Assembly (NCBI GenBank): GCA_903789665.1
Contig: CAIFEX010000023.1
Location: 1 to 56,146 of the forward strand
Direction: 5' to 3'
DNA: 56,146 nucleotides
From: an uncultured Clostridium sp.
GTDB lineage: Bacteria; Bacillota; Clostridia; Clostridiales; Clostridiaceae
The notes under the pieces were generated by a model that was given only the letters and a program-made list of their open reading frames with translations, had not been told where the DNA came from and did no database searches. The translations under genes and the position numbers were made by a program. Numbering within the stretch: the first letter of the stretch is position 1; each line of letters opens with the position of its first letter. This document shows, in pieces, positions 16,313-25,706 of the stretch.

Positions 16313-17182
16313 TTATCTTTTATTTGCAAAAAAACAGAGTGAAAGCATTCCGGACCCGCAATGCGTAGCCATGCCAAGCCCCAGAGGGGCTATGATAAAT
16401 TTATTATTGGGAAATTCCCTCTCAAGCACGCTCTTTAGAAAATTTGCATCTTCTGGACAATCCCCATGGGAAATACATATAACCTGTCCTTCAGTATTTA
16501 CTGCCCTCTCTTTAAACCTATCCACTAGATATTTGATCCCCTTTTTTCTTCCTCTAACATTGGCTACATTTTTAAGAGTCCCATCACTGCATATATATAT
16601 TATAGGTTTTACATCTAAAAGAGTTCCTATAACAGCCTTGGAGGAAGATATTCTTCCGCCCTTTTTTAGATGCTTGAGATCTTCCACCATAAACCAGTAA
16701 TTTACCTTCAATTTATTTTTCTCCAACCAGTTTACAATTTCATCTTTGCTCTTACCTTCTTCTGCCATTTTATGGGCAACATATACTAAAAGTCCAACTC
16801 CTATGGAGCCTCCCTTGCTGTCGACTACGGTTATATCCGCATCTTTGAATTCACTGATTACGGATTCCCTTGCCAGCTTTGAACTATTAAGGGTTCCACT
16901 CAATGCTGAAGACAACCCTATATATATAATCGGTCTCTTTTCTTCCAGTAATTCTTTAAATTTTTCAGCAAATCTGTACTCATTTATCTGAGATGTATAC
17001 GGCATTTCTCCATTTCGCAGTCCGCTGTAAAATTCTTTAAAACTCAAAGATTTCCCAAAGTCGTCTTCATAATCCCTGCCTTTAAAATGACACATCAGGC
17101 CTAAAAATGGAATATTTTTTTCTACCATAAAACTTCTCGGTAAATCACATCCTGCATCAGTCATAATTATAGGTTTAGTCAT
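16313..17182 (-). CDS. DegV family fatty-acid-binding protein
   Basis: A 289-residue soluble protein of the DegV family, whose members bind a fatty acid between two domains; FakB proteins of this family present fatty acids to the kinase FakA. It has the opening IIMTDAGCDLPRSF, the YTSQINEY segment, the fatty-acid headgroup motif SALSGTLNSS, and RISSSKAVIGTLLDVKPI in the middle. No fatty acid kinase gene lies beside it. The frame extends to a TTG at 17197, but the ATG at 17182 is placed correctly after GGGGGAG and gives the family N-terminus. A single-gene unit with its own terminator. Confidence 0.9.
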   Translation of the reverse strand: MTKPIIMTDAGCDLPRSFMVEKNIPFLGLMCHFKGRDYEDDFGKSLSFKEFYSGLRNGEMPYTSQINEYRFAEKFKELLEEKRPIIYIGLSSALSGTLNSSKLARESVISEFKDADITVVDSKGGSIGVGLLVYVAHKMAEEGKSKDEIVNWLEKNKLKVNYWFMVEDLKHLKKGGRISSSKAVIGTLLDVKPIIYICSDGTLKNVANVRGRKKGIKYLVDRFKERAVNTEGQVICISHGDCPEDANFLKSVLEREFPNNKFIIAPLGLGMATHCGSGMLSLCFFANKR

Positions 17183-17322
17183 CAATATCTCCCCCAATGT
17201 AAAATAGGATTAATTTCAACCATTACAGTAAACATTATACAATACTCTGTCAAATTCATAAATCCCTACATCAATACTTTATTGCCATTATAACAAAAAT
17301 ACCAATTATTTACCATACATAA

Positions 17323-20300
17323 TCAAATTTTAAAATAATCAACGCCTGCCTCGAATAATTTCTGATCCTTTCTGCCCGGAATGTTCTTCATAATATTTTT
17401 TCCAATTCTCTCCGAATGAGCCATTTTACCGAGCACCCTCCCATCAGGGCTGGTTATACCTTCCACTGCACAATAGGAACCATTTGGGTTAAATTTTATA
17501 TTGTAGGACGGGTTACCTTCAAAGTTAACATATTGAGTAGCAATCTGCCCCCTCTTCTCCATATCCTCAATGAGAGCTGGATTTGCTACAAACCTTCCTT
17601 CCCCGTGGGAAACCGCTATAGAATATACATCTCCTACAGACACGTTATTAAACCAAGGTGACAGGTTAGAGATGATCTTTGTATTTACCACTCTGGATAC
17701 ATGCCTTCCTATTTTATTATAAGTAAGCGTAGGGTAATCCTCCTCTATGTCCCTTATCTCTCCAAAAGGCAGCAGCCCTAATTTTATAAGTGCCTGGAAT
17801 CCGTTGCATATTCCAAGTATCAATCCGTCTCTTTTATTTAAAAGTTCCATCACGGCTTCTTCCACCTTCGAATTTCTAAAGAAAGCTGCAATAAATTTCC
17901 CGGATCCATCCGGTTCATCCCCTGCACTAAAGCCTCCCGGAATCATAATAATCTGAGATGAATTTATACTATCTACAATTGCATCCACCGATTCTTCTAT
18001 TTCAGCAGCAGTCAAATTTCTGACTACAACAGTATCCACCTTCGCACCTGCCTTTTGAAAAGCTCTTGCAGAATCATATTCACAGTTGGTTCCCGGAAAT
18101 ACGGGAATAGTAACTTTAGGATTCACTGTTTTCACCGCCGGAGACAATCCGTGCCCTCTCCTAAAATAATGTAATTTTATTTCACTGTCTCCAACTGGAG
18201 CCTTGGTTGGAAAAATACTCTCTAAACTCTTTTCCCAGGAACTTTGCATATCAAGAACAGATATTTTAGTTTTTCCCATATCTATTGACTGCTGTTTTTG
18301 TGTAATTCCAAGAAATTTATAATCTATTTCCCCAAATGTCTTTTCCAAATCAACGCTTTTATCAACTTCCACCACTATAGAACCATAATCCGGTGAAAAC
18401 AGATCTACACTCCTATCTGCAAATTTCAGTCCAATCCTGTTTCCAAAGCTCATCTTGCTTACAGTTTCACAGATACCTCCCCTCTTTACAGTACCTGCGG
18501 ATAATATACTGCCTCCTGATATCAACTTGCCTATCAGGCTGTAATTCTTCTTTATCTTTTTAAAATCGGGAAGCTGAAAATCATCCCTGGGTGCGGATAC
18601 AAGTACTACATAATTTCCATACCCTTTAAACTCAGGTGATATAAGCTCGTTAGCCCTCCCTGTGGCAACTGCAAAAGAAACCAATGTAGGGGGCACATTC
18701 ATATCCTTAAAACTTCCAGACATGCTGTCTTTCCCGCCTATTGCTGCTACTCCAAGATCTTTCTGTGCATACAGCGCGCCGAGAAGCGCTGCAAGTGGTT
18801 TTCCCCATTTAAAAGGATCCTTTCCCAATTTTTCAAAATATTCCTGAAAAGTCAATTTTATACTGTCAAGTTCTCCGCCTGCACATACAACTCTGGCTAC
18901 TGACTCCAGCACTGCATATACCGCACTGTGAAATGGACTCCACTTTGCTATGTCCGGATTATAACCAAAGCTCATAAGTGTAACAGTATTGGTGTCTCCC
19001 TTCAATACGGGAAGTTTGGCAGCCATGGCCTCTATAGGCGTGCTCTGATACTTTCCGCCATAGGGCATGAATATACTGGAGGCTCCTACAGTGCTGTCAA
19101 ATCTCTCCACCAATCCTCTTTGACTGCATACATTCAAATCCTGAAGCACATCAAGCCAGTATTTTGAGACATTGTCTTCACCTGTCATTCCGTTTTCCCT
19201 ATTTTCAAAATAACCGGCAGCATCCGGGCACTTGATCTTGACGTCTGTTTTTGCCCTGACACCATTTGTATCCAAAAATTTTCTGCTTAAATTCACAATG
19301 GGGTTTCCCTTCCAGAACATCTCCAATCTTCCGCTGTCAGTTACCTCTGCCACTTTTGTTGCCTCCAGATTTTCCTCTCCAGCATATTCTATGAATTTTT
19401 TTTCATTTTCTCTGGATACAACCACTGCCATACGCTCCTGGGATTCAGATATGGCAAGTTCAGTTCCATCAAGCCCCTCATACTTTTTAGGCACCAAATC
19501 CAAATTTATTCTAAGACCTTCAGCCAGTTCGCCTATGGCTACAGATACGCCCCCTGCTCCAAAATCATTGCAGCTTTTGATAATTTTGCTTACTTCTTCC
19601 TTTCTAAAAAGCCTCTGTATTTTCCTTTCAGTAACGGGATTTCCCTTTTGAACTTCAGGACCTGAAGTCAATATTGAAGTTTCCGTATGCTTTTTGGAAG
19701 AGCCAGTTGCCCCCCCGCATCCATCTCTTCCAGTCCTGCCTCCTAAAAGTATTATTACATCAGGTACGGCAGGTTTTCTTCTCCTGACATTCTCAAATGG
19801 GACAGCTCCTATGACAGCCCCTATTTCCATTCTCTTTGCTACATAATCTTCATCGTATATCTCAGAAACCATTCCTGTTGCAAGGCCTATTTGATTTCCA
19901 TAAGAGCTGTATCCCCCGGCAGCTCCCAAAGTTATTTTTTTCTGAGGTAATTTTCCCTTTAAGGTATCTTCAATTTTGACTCTGGGGTCCCCGCTTCCAG
20001 TAACTCTCATAGCTTGATACACATAGGCTCTTCCCGACAATGGATCACGTATTGCACCACCAAGACAAGTTGCGGCCCCACCAAAAGGCTCTATTTCAGT
20101 AGGGTGGTTATGTGTCTCATTTTTAAACATCACAAGCCATTTTTCATCTTTGCCATCTACATCTGCATTCACAATTACGCTGCATGCATTTATCTCGTCG
20201 GATTCATCCAGATCCTTCAATTTACCGCTTTTTCTGAGTATTTTCATCCCAATGGTAGCTATATCCATAAGGCATCTGGGTTTTTCACCACCGTTATATA

Positions 20301-21087
20301 TCTTATTTCTTGATCTTAAATAATATTCATAAGTTCTTTTTATTGGAATTGAATATTTTCCCTCCTCAATTGACACGTTATTTAATTCAGTGTTAAAAGT
20401 AGTGTGCCTGCAGTGATCAGACCAATAAGTATCTATGACCTTTATTTCAGTTATTGTAGGGTTTCTTCTCTCTTTTTCCCGAAAATATCCCTGACAGAAA
20501 ATCAAATCTTCAATATTCATAGCAAGTCCACGTGATTTTATGAAATCTTCCAAAGCATCACGGCTCATATCCACAAAACCGGAGAGTACCTCTACCATGT
20601 CCGGAATATGTATTTTTTTGTTTAAGCTCTTAACTTTTTCAAGGGAGGCTTCTCTCGAGTCCACAGGATTTATGCAATAATCCTTTATTTTACCGAACTC
20701 TTCATCTGATATATTTCCAAATATCAAATATACCTTTGCAGATGCAACCTGGGTTTTTTCGCTTTGAGTCAATATCTGAATACACTGAGATGCTGAATCG
20801 GCTCTCTGATCATACTGTCCCGGAAGATACTCTACAGCAAAAAGTCTTGTGTTTTCATCTACAGGCAAATCCTCATCATATATATTGTCCACAGTTTTTT
20901 CAGAAAATATCGTATACTTCGATTTCTCGTATTCTTCATCACTGATATTTTCTATATCATAGCGGTTTACTATTCTTACATCTTTCAGCCCATGAATATT
21001 AAGCCCTTCCCTGATATCTCTGAGGAACCCCTGAGCCTCTACATCAAATCCTCTTTTCTTCTCTACAAATAGCCTTTTGACACCCAT
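17323..21087 (-). CDS. purL: Phosphoribosylformylglycinamidine synthase, single-chain form
   Basis: A 1254-residue fused enzyme that converts FGAR and glutamine to FGAM in purine synthesis. It combines a PurS-like N-terminal region, the two AIR-synthase-type halves (for example DYWSDHCRHTTF-like segment YWSDHCRHT near 232, FKNETHNHPTEIEPFGGAATC, and GGKDSMSG in the second half), and a C-terminal class I amidotransferase. The amidotransferase has FPGTNCEYDSARAF, the nucleophile in LGICNGFQAL, SHGEGRFVA and a late MAHSERIG. This long form is usual in clostridia, in place of separate PurS, PurQ and PurL. The ATG follows AAGGAGAG. No other pur genes are adjacent, so it is expressed alone from its own promoter. 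Confidence 0.96.
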   Translation of the reverse strand: MGVKRLFVEKKRGFDVEAQGFLRDIREGLNIHGLKDVRIVNRYDIENISDEEYEKSKYTIFSEKTVDNIYDEDLPVDENTRLFAVEYLPGQYDQRADSASQCIQILTQSEKTQVASAKVYLIFGNISDEEFGKIKDYCINPVDSREASLEKVKSLNKKIHIPDMVEVLSGFVDMSRDALEDFIKSRGLAMNIEDLIFCQGYFREKERRNPTITEIKVIDTYWSDHCRHTTFNTELNNVSIEEGKYSIPIKRTYEYYLRSRNKIYNGGEKPRCLMDIATIGMKILRKSGKLKDLDESDEINACSVIVNADVDGKDEKWLVMFKNETHNHPTEIEPFGGAATCLGGAIRDPLSGRAYVYQAMRVTGSGDPRVKIEDTLKGKLPQKKITLGAAGGYSSYGNQIGLATGMVSEIYDEDYVAKRMEIGAVIGAVPFENVRRRKPAVPDVIILLGGRTGRDGCGGATGSSKKHTETSILTSGPEVQKGNPVTERKIQRLFRKEEVSKIIKSCNDFGAGGVSVAIGELAEGLRINLDLVPKKYEGLDGTELAISESQERMAVVVSRENEKKFIEYAGEENLEATKVAEVTDSGRLEMFWKGNPIVNLSRKFLDTNGVRAKTDVKIKCPDAAGYFENRENGMTGEDNVSKYWLDVLQDLNVCSQRGLVERFDSTVGASSIFMPYGGKYQSTPIEAMAAKLPVLKGDTNTVTLMSFGYNPDIAKWSPFHSAVYAVLESVARVVCAGGELDSIKLTFQEYFEKLGKDPFKWGKPLAALLGALYAQKDLGVAAIGGKDSMSGSFKDMNVPPTLVSFAVATGRANELISPEFKGYGNYVVLVSAPRDDFQLPDFKKIKKNYSLIGKLISGGSILSAGTVKRGGICETVSKMSFGNRIGLKFADRSVDLFSPDYGSIVVEVDKSVDLEKTFGEIDYKFLGITQKQQSIDMGKTKISVLDMQSSWEKSLESIFPTKAPVGDSEIKLHYFRRGHGLSPAVKTVNPKVTIPVFPGTNCEYDSARAFQKAGAKVDTVVVRNLTAAEIEESVDAIVDSINSSQIIMIPGGFSAGDEPDGSGKFIAAFFRNSKVEEAVMELLNKRDGLILGICNGFQALIKLGLLPFGEIRDIEEDYPTLTYNKIGRHVSRVVNTKIISNLSPWFNNVSVGDVYSIAVSHGEGRFVANPALIEDMEKRGQIATQYVNFEGNPSYNIKFNPNGSYCAVEGITSPDGRVLGKMAHSERIGKNIMKNIPGRKDQKLFEAGVDYFKI

Positions 21088-21118
21088 TTTATTTTCTCTC
21101 CTTGCTTTTCATTTTTTT

Positions 21119-21152
21119 CGAACGTTTATGATATTTTTTTTAAAATTATTCG
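21119..21152. promoter_or_regulatory. Candidate PurR site in the purL leader
   Basis: CGAAC (21119-21123, plus strand) and CGAAT (21148-21152, minus strand) form an inverted pair of PurBox-like cores 24 bases apart, flanked by A/T runs. Firmicute PurR binds two inverted CGAA-containing boxes at a similar distance. Both lie downstream of the predicted start site. Confidence 0.35.
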
Positions 21153-21157
21153 TAGAT

Positions 21158-21186
21158 ATTATATCATAGATACACGGCTTTGTGAA
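21158..21186 (-). promoter_or_regulatory. Sigma-A promoter of purL
   Basis: On the minus strand TTCACA (21181-21186), 17 bases, then TATAAT (21158-21163) with a TG dinucleotide one base upstream of the -10. A strong promoter; the leader is about 65 bases. Confidence 0.75.
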
Positions 21187-21199
21187 TAACATGCTGCAA

Positions 21200-21436
21200 T
21201 TACTTAATACACAGTATTTCTTTTACATTCTTTCCAAATATTTTAGAACTGTCATAAAAATATTTATTCTTGGAAACTATACCTCTGACTACATGACCCG
21301 TGCTGGTAATTATTTCAGTCTGTTCGCCAAATTCACAATCTTTTAAACTTATGCCCCTTAAAAATACTTTGATTATTCTTTTACTCTGGCATAAATTTAC
21401 ATCTTCTACTTCAATTAATTTTCCCTTTTTTATCAT
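21200..21436 (-). CDS. Small OrtA-like beta-barrel protein
   Basis: A 78-residue protein with no signal or membrane segment. The segment from residue 22 on (VFLRGISLKDCEFGEQTEI, then TGHVVRGIVSKN, FGKNVKEIL) resembles the C-terminal part of OrtA, the small alpha subunit of 2-amino-4-ketopentanoate thiolase from ornithine fermentation. The resemblance is from memory and moderate. The protein is shorter than OrtA, and the catalytic OrtB partner is not nearby, so the thiolase role is doubtful. The ATG follows CGGAG. It lies between glyA and purL with its own spacer on both sides. Confidence 0.5.
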   Translation of the reverse strand: MIKKGKLIEVEDVNLCQSKRIIKVFLRGISLKDCEFGEQTEIITSTGHVVRGIVSKNKYFYDSSKIFGKNVKEILCIK

Positions 21437-21504
21437 TTAACTCAACTCCGCTATAGTTTTAATAAATTGTATGCGGAGAAAATATAAAATATAATTGTTA
21501 AGAC

Positions 21505-21536
21505 AAAAATGCTGCCCGCAAAATATGCAAACAGCA
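21505..21536 (-). terminator. Terminator after glyA
   Basis: On the minus strand TGCTGTTTGC pairs with GCGGGCAGCA (three G-U pairs) around a seven-base loop, followed by TTTTTGTC. The wobble pairs work only on the minus strand, which supports its direction. Confidence 0.65.
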
Positions 21537-21552
21537 AAAATATCAAGTGGAA

Positions 21553-22788
21553 TTATTTATATAAAGGGAATTTGTGACACAATTCAATTACCTTTTCTCT
21601 GATACCGCCAAGATCTTTATCTCTATTATCTACAACTGAATTTATAAAATAAGCTATCTCTTTCATTTCCTCTTCCTTAAAGCCCCTGGTAGTGACTGCA
21701 GGAGTGCCCAATCTAATTCCGCTTGTGACATTGGGACTGAGCTTGTCAAAAGGTATTGCATTCTTATTGACAGTTATATGCACGGTATCCAAAAGTTTTT
21801 CCAGGTCCTTCCCTGTAATTTTTTTATCGGTGAGATCTACAAGCATAAGGTGATTATCCGTCCCCCCGCTTACAATTCTAAACCCATATTTTTTAAGTTC
21901 CTGCGCCAGTACCCTGGCATTTTTCACAACTTGATCTATATACTTTCTATACTCATCTGTAAGGGCTTCTCCAAAGCAGACAGCTTTTCCCGCAATGACA
22001 TGCATAAGAGGACCTCCCTGCATCCCGGGAAAAATCGTCTTATCGAGAACAGCTCCATATTTCTCCTTACATATTATTGCTCCACCTCTTGGCCCTCTCA
22101 GTGTTTTATGCGTGGTAGTAGTCACAAAATCAGCATAGGGTACAGGAGACATGTGGTTCCCTGTCGCAACAAGCCCTGCAATATGTGCCATGTCCACCAT
22201 CATGTACGCACCAACTTCATCGCATATATCCCTTATTTTCTTAAAATCTATTTCCCTTGAATATGCACTTGCACCTGAAACTATCATTTTAGGTTTATAT
22301 TTAAGGGCCAGTTCTCTCATCTTTTCATAATCAATTCTCTCTGTTTCTGGATTCAATCCATAGGGAATAAAATTATACAATTTTCCAGAAAAATTTACCT
22401 TACTTCCATGACTCAAATGTCCCCCAGAGCTTAAACCCATGCCAAGAACCGTATCACCCGGCTTCAATACGGACATGTACACTGCCATATTTGCCTGTGA
22501 ACCAGAATGAGGCTGTACATTTACATGTTCCCCTCCAAAGAGCTTTTTCATCCTGTCTCTCGCAATATTTTCAACTTTATCTACTGCATAACACCCTCCA
22601 TAGTATCTCCTCCCGGGATACCCCTCGGCATATTTATTGGTGAGAAAAGATCCCATGGCTTCCATTACAGATTTGCTGGTAAAATTCTCCGAAGCAATCA
22701 GCTCTATGCCATTTTCCTGCCTCTCAGCTTCTTCTTTGATTATGTCGAAAACGGCCCTGTCACTGTCTTTTAATTCACTAAAATCCAC
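21553..22788 (-). CDS. glyA: Serine hydroxymethyltransferase
   Basis: A 411-residue PLP enzyme that interconverts serine and glycine, loading one-carbon units onto tetrahydrofolate. It has [20 protein letters not shown] near 28-47, [14 protein letters not shown], the [13 protein letters not shown] cofactor region, and the PLP lysine in [14 protein letters not shown]. The start is GTG, with GGGGG about ten bases upstream; an overlapping ATG is out of frame. It is transcribed divergently from a ThrE-type exporter pair. Its product feeds both purine synthesis and, in acetogens or amino-acid fermenters, folate-bound C1 metabolism. Confidence 0.95.
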   Translation of the reverse strand: MDFSELKDSDRAVFDIIKEEAERQENGIELIASENFTSKSVMEAMGSFLTNKYAEGYPGRRYYGGCYAVDKVENIARDRMKKLFGGEHVNVQPHSGSQANMAVYMSVLKPGDTVLGMGLSSGGHLSHGSKVNFSGKLYNFIPYGLNPETERIDYEKMRELALKYKPKMIVSGASAYSREIDFKKIRDICDEVGAYMMVDMAHIAGLVATGNHMSPVPYADFVTTTTHKTLRGPRGGAIICKEKYGAVLDKTIFPGMQGGPLMHVIAGKAVCFGEALTDEYRKYIDQVVKNARVLAQELKKYGFRIVSGGTDNHLMLVDLTDKKITGKDLEKLLDTVHITVNKNAIPFDKLSPNVTSGIRLGTPAVTTRGFKEEEMKEIAYFINSVVDNRDKDLGGIREKVIELCHKFPLYK

Positions 22789-22829
22789 TTTTCATCAACC
22801 CCCTATAAATTAATTATATCCTATTATCA

Positions 22830-22859
22830 ATTATACTGTAAACCTTTAGTATTTATCAA
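22830..22859 (-). promoter_or_regulatory. Sigma-A promoter of glyA
   Basis: On the minus strand TTGATA (22854-22859), 18 bases, then TATAAT (22830-22835). Confidence 0.65.
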
Positions 22860-22935
22860 TACATCACTTTATAACTTGAATTTATACAAGTACTTACAAA
22901 TCACAGTTTTTAATGTTTAATGCCTGAGGACCTTA

Positions 22936-22944
22936 TGCTATAAT
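22936..22944 (+). promoter_or_regulatory. Extended -10 promoter of the ThrE-like pair
   Basis: TG, one base, then TATAAT (22939-22944), an extended -10 element about 37 bases before the start codon. No good -35 element is visible. Confidence 0.5.
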
Positions 22945-22980
22945 AAATTAATAATAGATTTTAATATGGGAGATATTTGT

Positions 22981-23751
22981 ATGGATATTAACAGAATAGT
23001 AAATTTGGCTACCTATGCAGGGAAAATAATGTTGGAAAGTGGTGCGGAAATATACAGGGTGGAGGAGACAATAACCAGAATAAGCAGGAACTACAATATC
23101 CAGGACATCGATGCCTTTGTCACCTTAAATGTAATTATAGTATCCGCCTCAGATGAATATGGTCAAACTATATCGGTAATAAAAAGAGTAAAACAGAGAA
23201 CTCTGAATTTAGAAAAGATATCCCAGGTAAATGATATCTCGAGGCATATAAAAGACAAATCCTATACTTTAGATGAGATGGAAAATAAATTATCCAGGAT
23301 ACAACACTCCAAGCCCTACAGCACAAAAACTCTCATATTGTTTTCAGGAATAGCCGCAGCTTTCTTTTCACCTGTATTTGGCGGAAATCTTCAGGATTTT
23401 GCAGTGTCATTCGTCATAGGATGCACTCTCAGCATTCTCTCCAAGACATTGAGCTTCCTTCAGGCAAATGAATTTTTCATAAATATAATATGCGGAGCTG
23501 TTACAGCTTTAATAGCACTTATAAGTGTTCAGCTTAAAATAGGCTCCCATGTAAGCATTATAATAATAAGTTCAATAATGCTTTTGGTACCCGGTCTTTC
23601 CATAACCAATGCCATAAGAGATACCATAGCCGGGGATCTAATATCGGGTATCTCCAGAGGTATTGAAGCCTTTTTAGTAGCCATTGCCATTGCAGCAGGT
23701 ACGGGATCCATAATCAAGTTATGGTTTGCTTTGGGGGGAATCCATCTATGA
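22981..23751 (+). CDS. ThrE-type threonine/serine exporter, large component (DUF1212)
   Basis: A 256-residue protein with a cytosolic N-terminal region of about 110 residues and about five membrane helices. The N-terminal motif SGAEIYRVEETITRI (about residues 20-34) and the membrane motif MLLVPGLSITNAIRDTIAGD are typical of the ThrE/DUF1212 half of amino-acid exporters. Fused ThrE proteins export threonine and serine; in many Firmicutes the activity is split into two proteins, as here. The first in-frame ATG at 22966 has no ribosome binding site. The ATG at 22981 is eight bases after GGGAG. The gene overlaps the next one by four bases (ATGA). Confidence 0.85.
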   Translation: MDINRIVNLATYAGKIMLESGAEIYRVEETITRISRNYNIQDIDAFVTLNVIIVSASDEYGQTISVIKRVKQRTLNLEKISQVNDISRHIKDKSYTLDEMENKLSRIQHSKPYSTKTLILFSGIAAAFFSPVFGGNLQDFAVSFVIGCTLSILSKTLSFLQANEFFINIICGAVTALIALISVQLKIGSHVSIIIISSIMLLVPGLSITNAIRDTIAGDLISGISRGIEAFLVAIAIAAGTGSIIKLWFALGGIHL

Positions 23752-24200
23752 TAATAAACTCCATATATATCTTAATTGCAACTTTATGTTTTGGCATAAT
23801 AGGAAATGTTCGCGGAAAAAATCTCATATTTTCAGCTGTTGGAGGAGGTATAACCTGGTTTTTCTATTTAGTTTCCTCCCACTACATAGGCTCTTCCAGC
23901 ATATTGTGCTTTTTTATAGCTTCAGTATTTGCATCCATTTACTCTGAAATAATGGCACGAATATTAAAAACCCCGGTCACGACTTTCATCATAGGTGCAA
24001 TCATACCTCTGGTCCCGGGAGGAAGCATGTATAATGCCATGCTTCAGTACGTACAGGGAAATATAAGCCAGTCACTGTCTATCGCCCTCAAAACTTTGGC
24101 TATAGCCGGTTCCATAGCCGTAGGAATATTTTTTATATCCTCACTATTCAAGGCATTTACACTTTTCACTAGAAATCTTTCCAGGCATAAATCAATTTAA
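23748..24200 (+). CDS. ThrE-type threonine/serine exporter, small component (DUF3815)
   Basis: A 150-residue membrane protein with four or five helices that forms the second half of a split ThrE exporter. It has the mirror motif IIPLVPGGSMYNAMLQYVQG (about 94-113). The true start is the ATG at 23748, which overlaps the stop codon of the upstream half and follows GGGGGG; an earlier in-frame ATG at 23721 lies inside the upstream gene. Translational coupling suggests a stoichiometric complex of the two halves. It converges on the Cof-type phosphatase gene with 19 bases between. Confidence 0.85.
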   Translation: MIINSIYILIATLCFGIIGNVRGKNLIFSAVGGGITWFFYLVSSHYIGSSSILCFFIASVFASIYSEIMARILKTPVTTFIIGAIIPLVPGGSMYNAMLQYVQGNISQSLSIALKTLAIAGSIAVGIFFISSLFKAFTLFTRNLSRHKSI

Positions 24201-24219
24201 ATTATTTATCAAGTGAGTA

Positions 24220-25062
24220 CTAGCAATGGCAGCGTTCGGATAAAATAAATTTTTCTATGATTTCTCCTACGGCACCGTCATTATTATTATTTTCCGTAAC
24301 GTAATCTGCAGATTTTTTCAATATTTGACGGGCATTACCCACTGCCGCCCCAAGTCCTGCAGTTTCAATCATGCTCTTGTCATTTTCATCATTTCCAACA
24401 GCTATACATTCGTCAACTGGGATCTTGTAGTAATCTGCCAGTGTCTTCAATCCTTTCCCCTTTGAACTTTCCTTACTTATTACTTCAATATTGTTAATAC
24501 TTGATTTTGTAGTATTAATTCCAGCAATGCAGTCTATCTTTTTCCTAAATTTACTCAAATAATCCAAGTCCGGATCTATAACCATCAATTTATAGATATT
24601 TTCTCCGGTATTTTCCACAAATTTTTTTGAATCCGGTATAATTCTTATCTCAATCCTGAATTTTCTATCCACTTTTCTGTTGAATTCATAAAATCTCTTT
24701 GCAGAATACTTGAACTGCTCGCAATAAAGTCTTTCACCATCGTAAAAATGATAATATGTATCTTTTTTTTCTCTTAAAATATCTATAATTTCAAGTATAT
24801 TATATTTATCCACAGGAGATGATTTTATAATATTCCCTTTTCCATCCAGTACAATAGCACCATTGCAGCATATAACAGGCTGATCTTTAAATAATCCCCG
24901 GGAATAAAATTTTAAAGACGAAGGCAGCCTGCCGGTAGCCATAACAATCTTTACACCTAATTTTTCAGCTTCACATACCATATCCAAATTATACTTGGAT
25001 ATGGACTTTTCATCATTTAAAAGTGTACCATCCATATCAACGGCAATAATTTTATATTTCAT
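24220..25062 (-). CDS. Cof-type HAD-superfamily phosphatase
   Basis: A 280-residue HAD hydrolase of the Cof (IIB cap) subfamily. The nucleophile is D9 with acid D11 in VDMDGTLLND. Motif II is MATGRLP, and motif IV is VGNDENDKSMIETAG near residue 230. These enzymes dephosphorylate sugar phosphates, flavin precursors or other small phosphomonoesters; the substrate cannot be chosen from sequence. The C-terminus ends in a short SERCHC cysteine pair. The frame extends to a TTG at 25077, but the ATG at 25062 has GGAG nine bases upstream and the normal family start. Confidence 0.88.
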   Translation of the reverse strand: MKYKIIAVDMDGTLLNDEKSISKYNLDMVCEAEKLGVKIVMATGRLPSSLKFYSRGLFKDQPVICCNGAIVLDGKGNIIKSSPVDKYNILEIIDILREKKDTYYHFYDGERLYCEQFKYSAKRFYEFNRKVDRKFRIEIRIIPDSKKFVENTGENIYKLMVIDPDLDYLSKFRKKIDCIAGINTTKSSINNIEVISKESSKGKGLKTLADYYKIPVDECIAVGNDENDKSMIETAGLGAAVGNARQILKKSADYVTENNNNDGAVGEIIEKFILSERCHC

Positions 25063-25150
25063 ATTGTAACACTCCAATTTTTATGTAAGGTATAAACTTC
25101 AGATTAAAAACATAAATTTTATTTATAATACTCTATACAAAGGTGATATA

Positions 25151-25612
25151 ATGAAAAAAATTTTTATGATTTTAAGTATAATTTTAGTAGGTATTTTTTC
25201 TTTTACCTCTTGCAATTACAGCTTAAACAAAAAGCCAAATAATTTTTACTATACAAATCTGCTTGCACAAAACTTAACTCTAGCTTCACCTAAAAAGTGC
25301 ATTATAGAAGAATGCAATTTTCACGATGAAGAAGAATTGGGAGAAAAAAGCATTTCGGATATAAAAAACATGTTAAAAGTACTTAAAAAGAATAATTTTA
25401 TAAACAGGCCAAAAGATCTTCCAGCTAAAATTTCATATAAAATTACTTTTATTTTCAATAAAGAAAAATTACTCATCAATGTATATAATGAAAAATATCT
25501 GTCCATTTACCCCTGGGACGGAAATTATCCAATGGATTATATAAACATGGACAAAGTTCCCATATCTCTGAATCCATATTATTTAGGCAAATATATATTC
25601 AAGAATTATTGA
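25151..25612 (+). CDS. Predicted lipoprotein (DUF4883-like)
   Basis: A 153-residue protein with a lipoprotein signal: MKK, a hydrophobic stretch, and the lipobox FTSC with the modified cysteine at 21. The mature part has several charged residues, two Cys (in KKCIIEECNF) and a Tyr-rich C-terminus. It resembles small clostridial lipoproteins grouped as DUF4883, from memory. The function is unknown. AAAGGTGAT lies just before the ATG, and TATAAT at 25124-25129 is a plausible -10 element. It is anchored to the outer face of the membrane. Confidence 0.7.
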   Translation: MKKIFMILSIILVGIFSFTSCNYSLNKKPNNFYYTNLLAQNLTLASPKKCIIEECNFHDEEELGEKSISDIKNMLKVLKKNNFINRPKDLPAKISYKITFIFNKEKLLINVYNEKYLSIYPWDGNYPMDYINMDKVPISLNPYYLGKYIFKNY

Positions 25613-25706
25613 GCCAGTTAGTTTGTCCATGAATCTTACATTATTGTATCACAGATATCAATGAACACATATATTATAAATGTATAAATATAATGAAAGG
25701 TGGCCA

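Noticed and set aside
16177-16377. A 66-codon minus-strand frame spanning the degV terminator and his leader
   Set aside because: It runs through a terminator hairpin and promoter and starts inside the degV coding end. Only its last 13 codons lie in the his transcript, and these are reported separately at low confidence.
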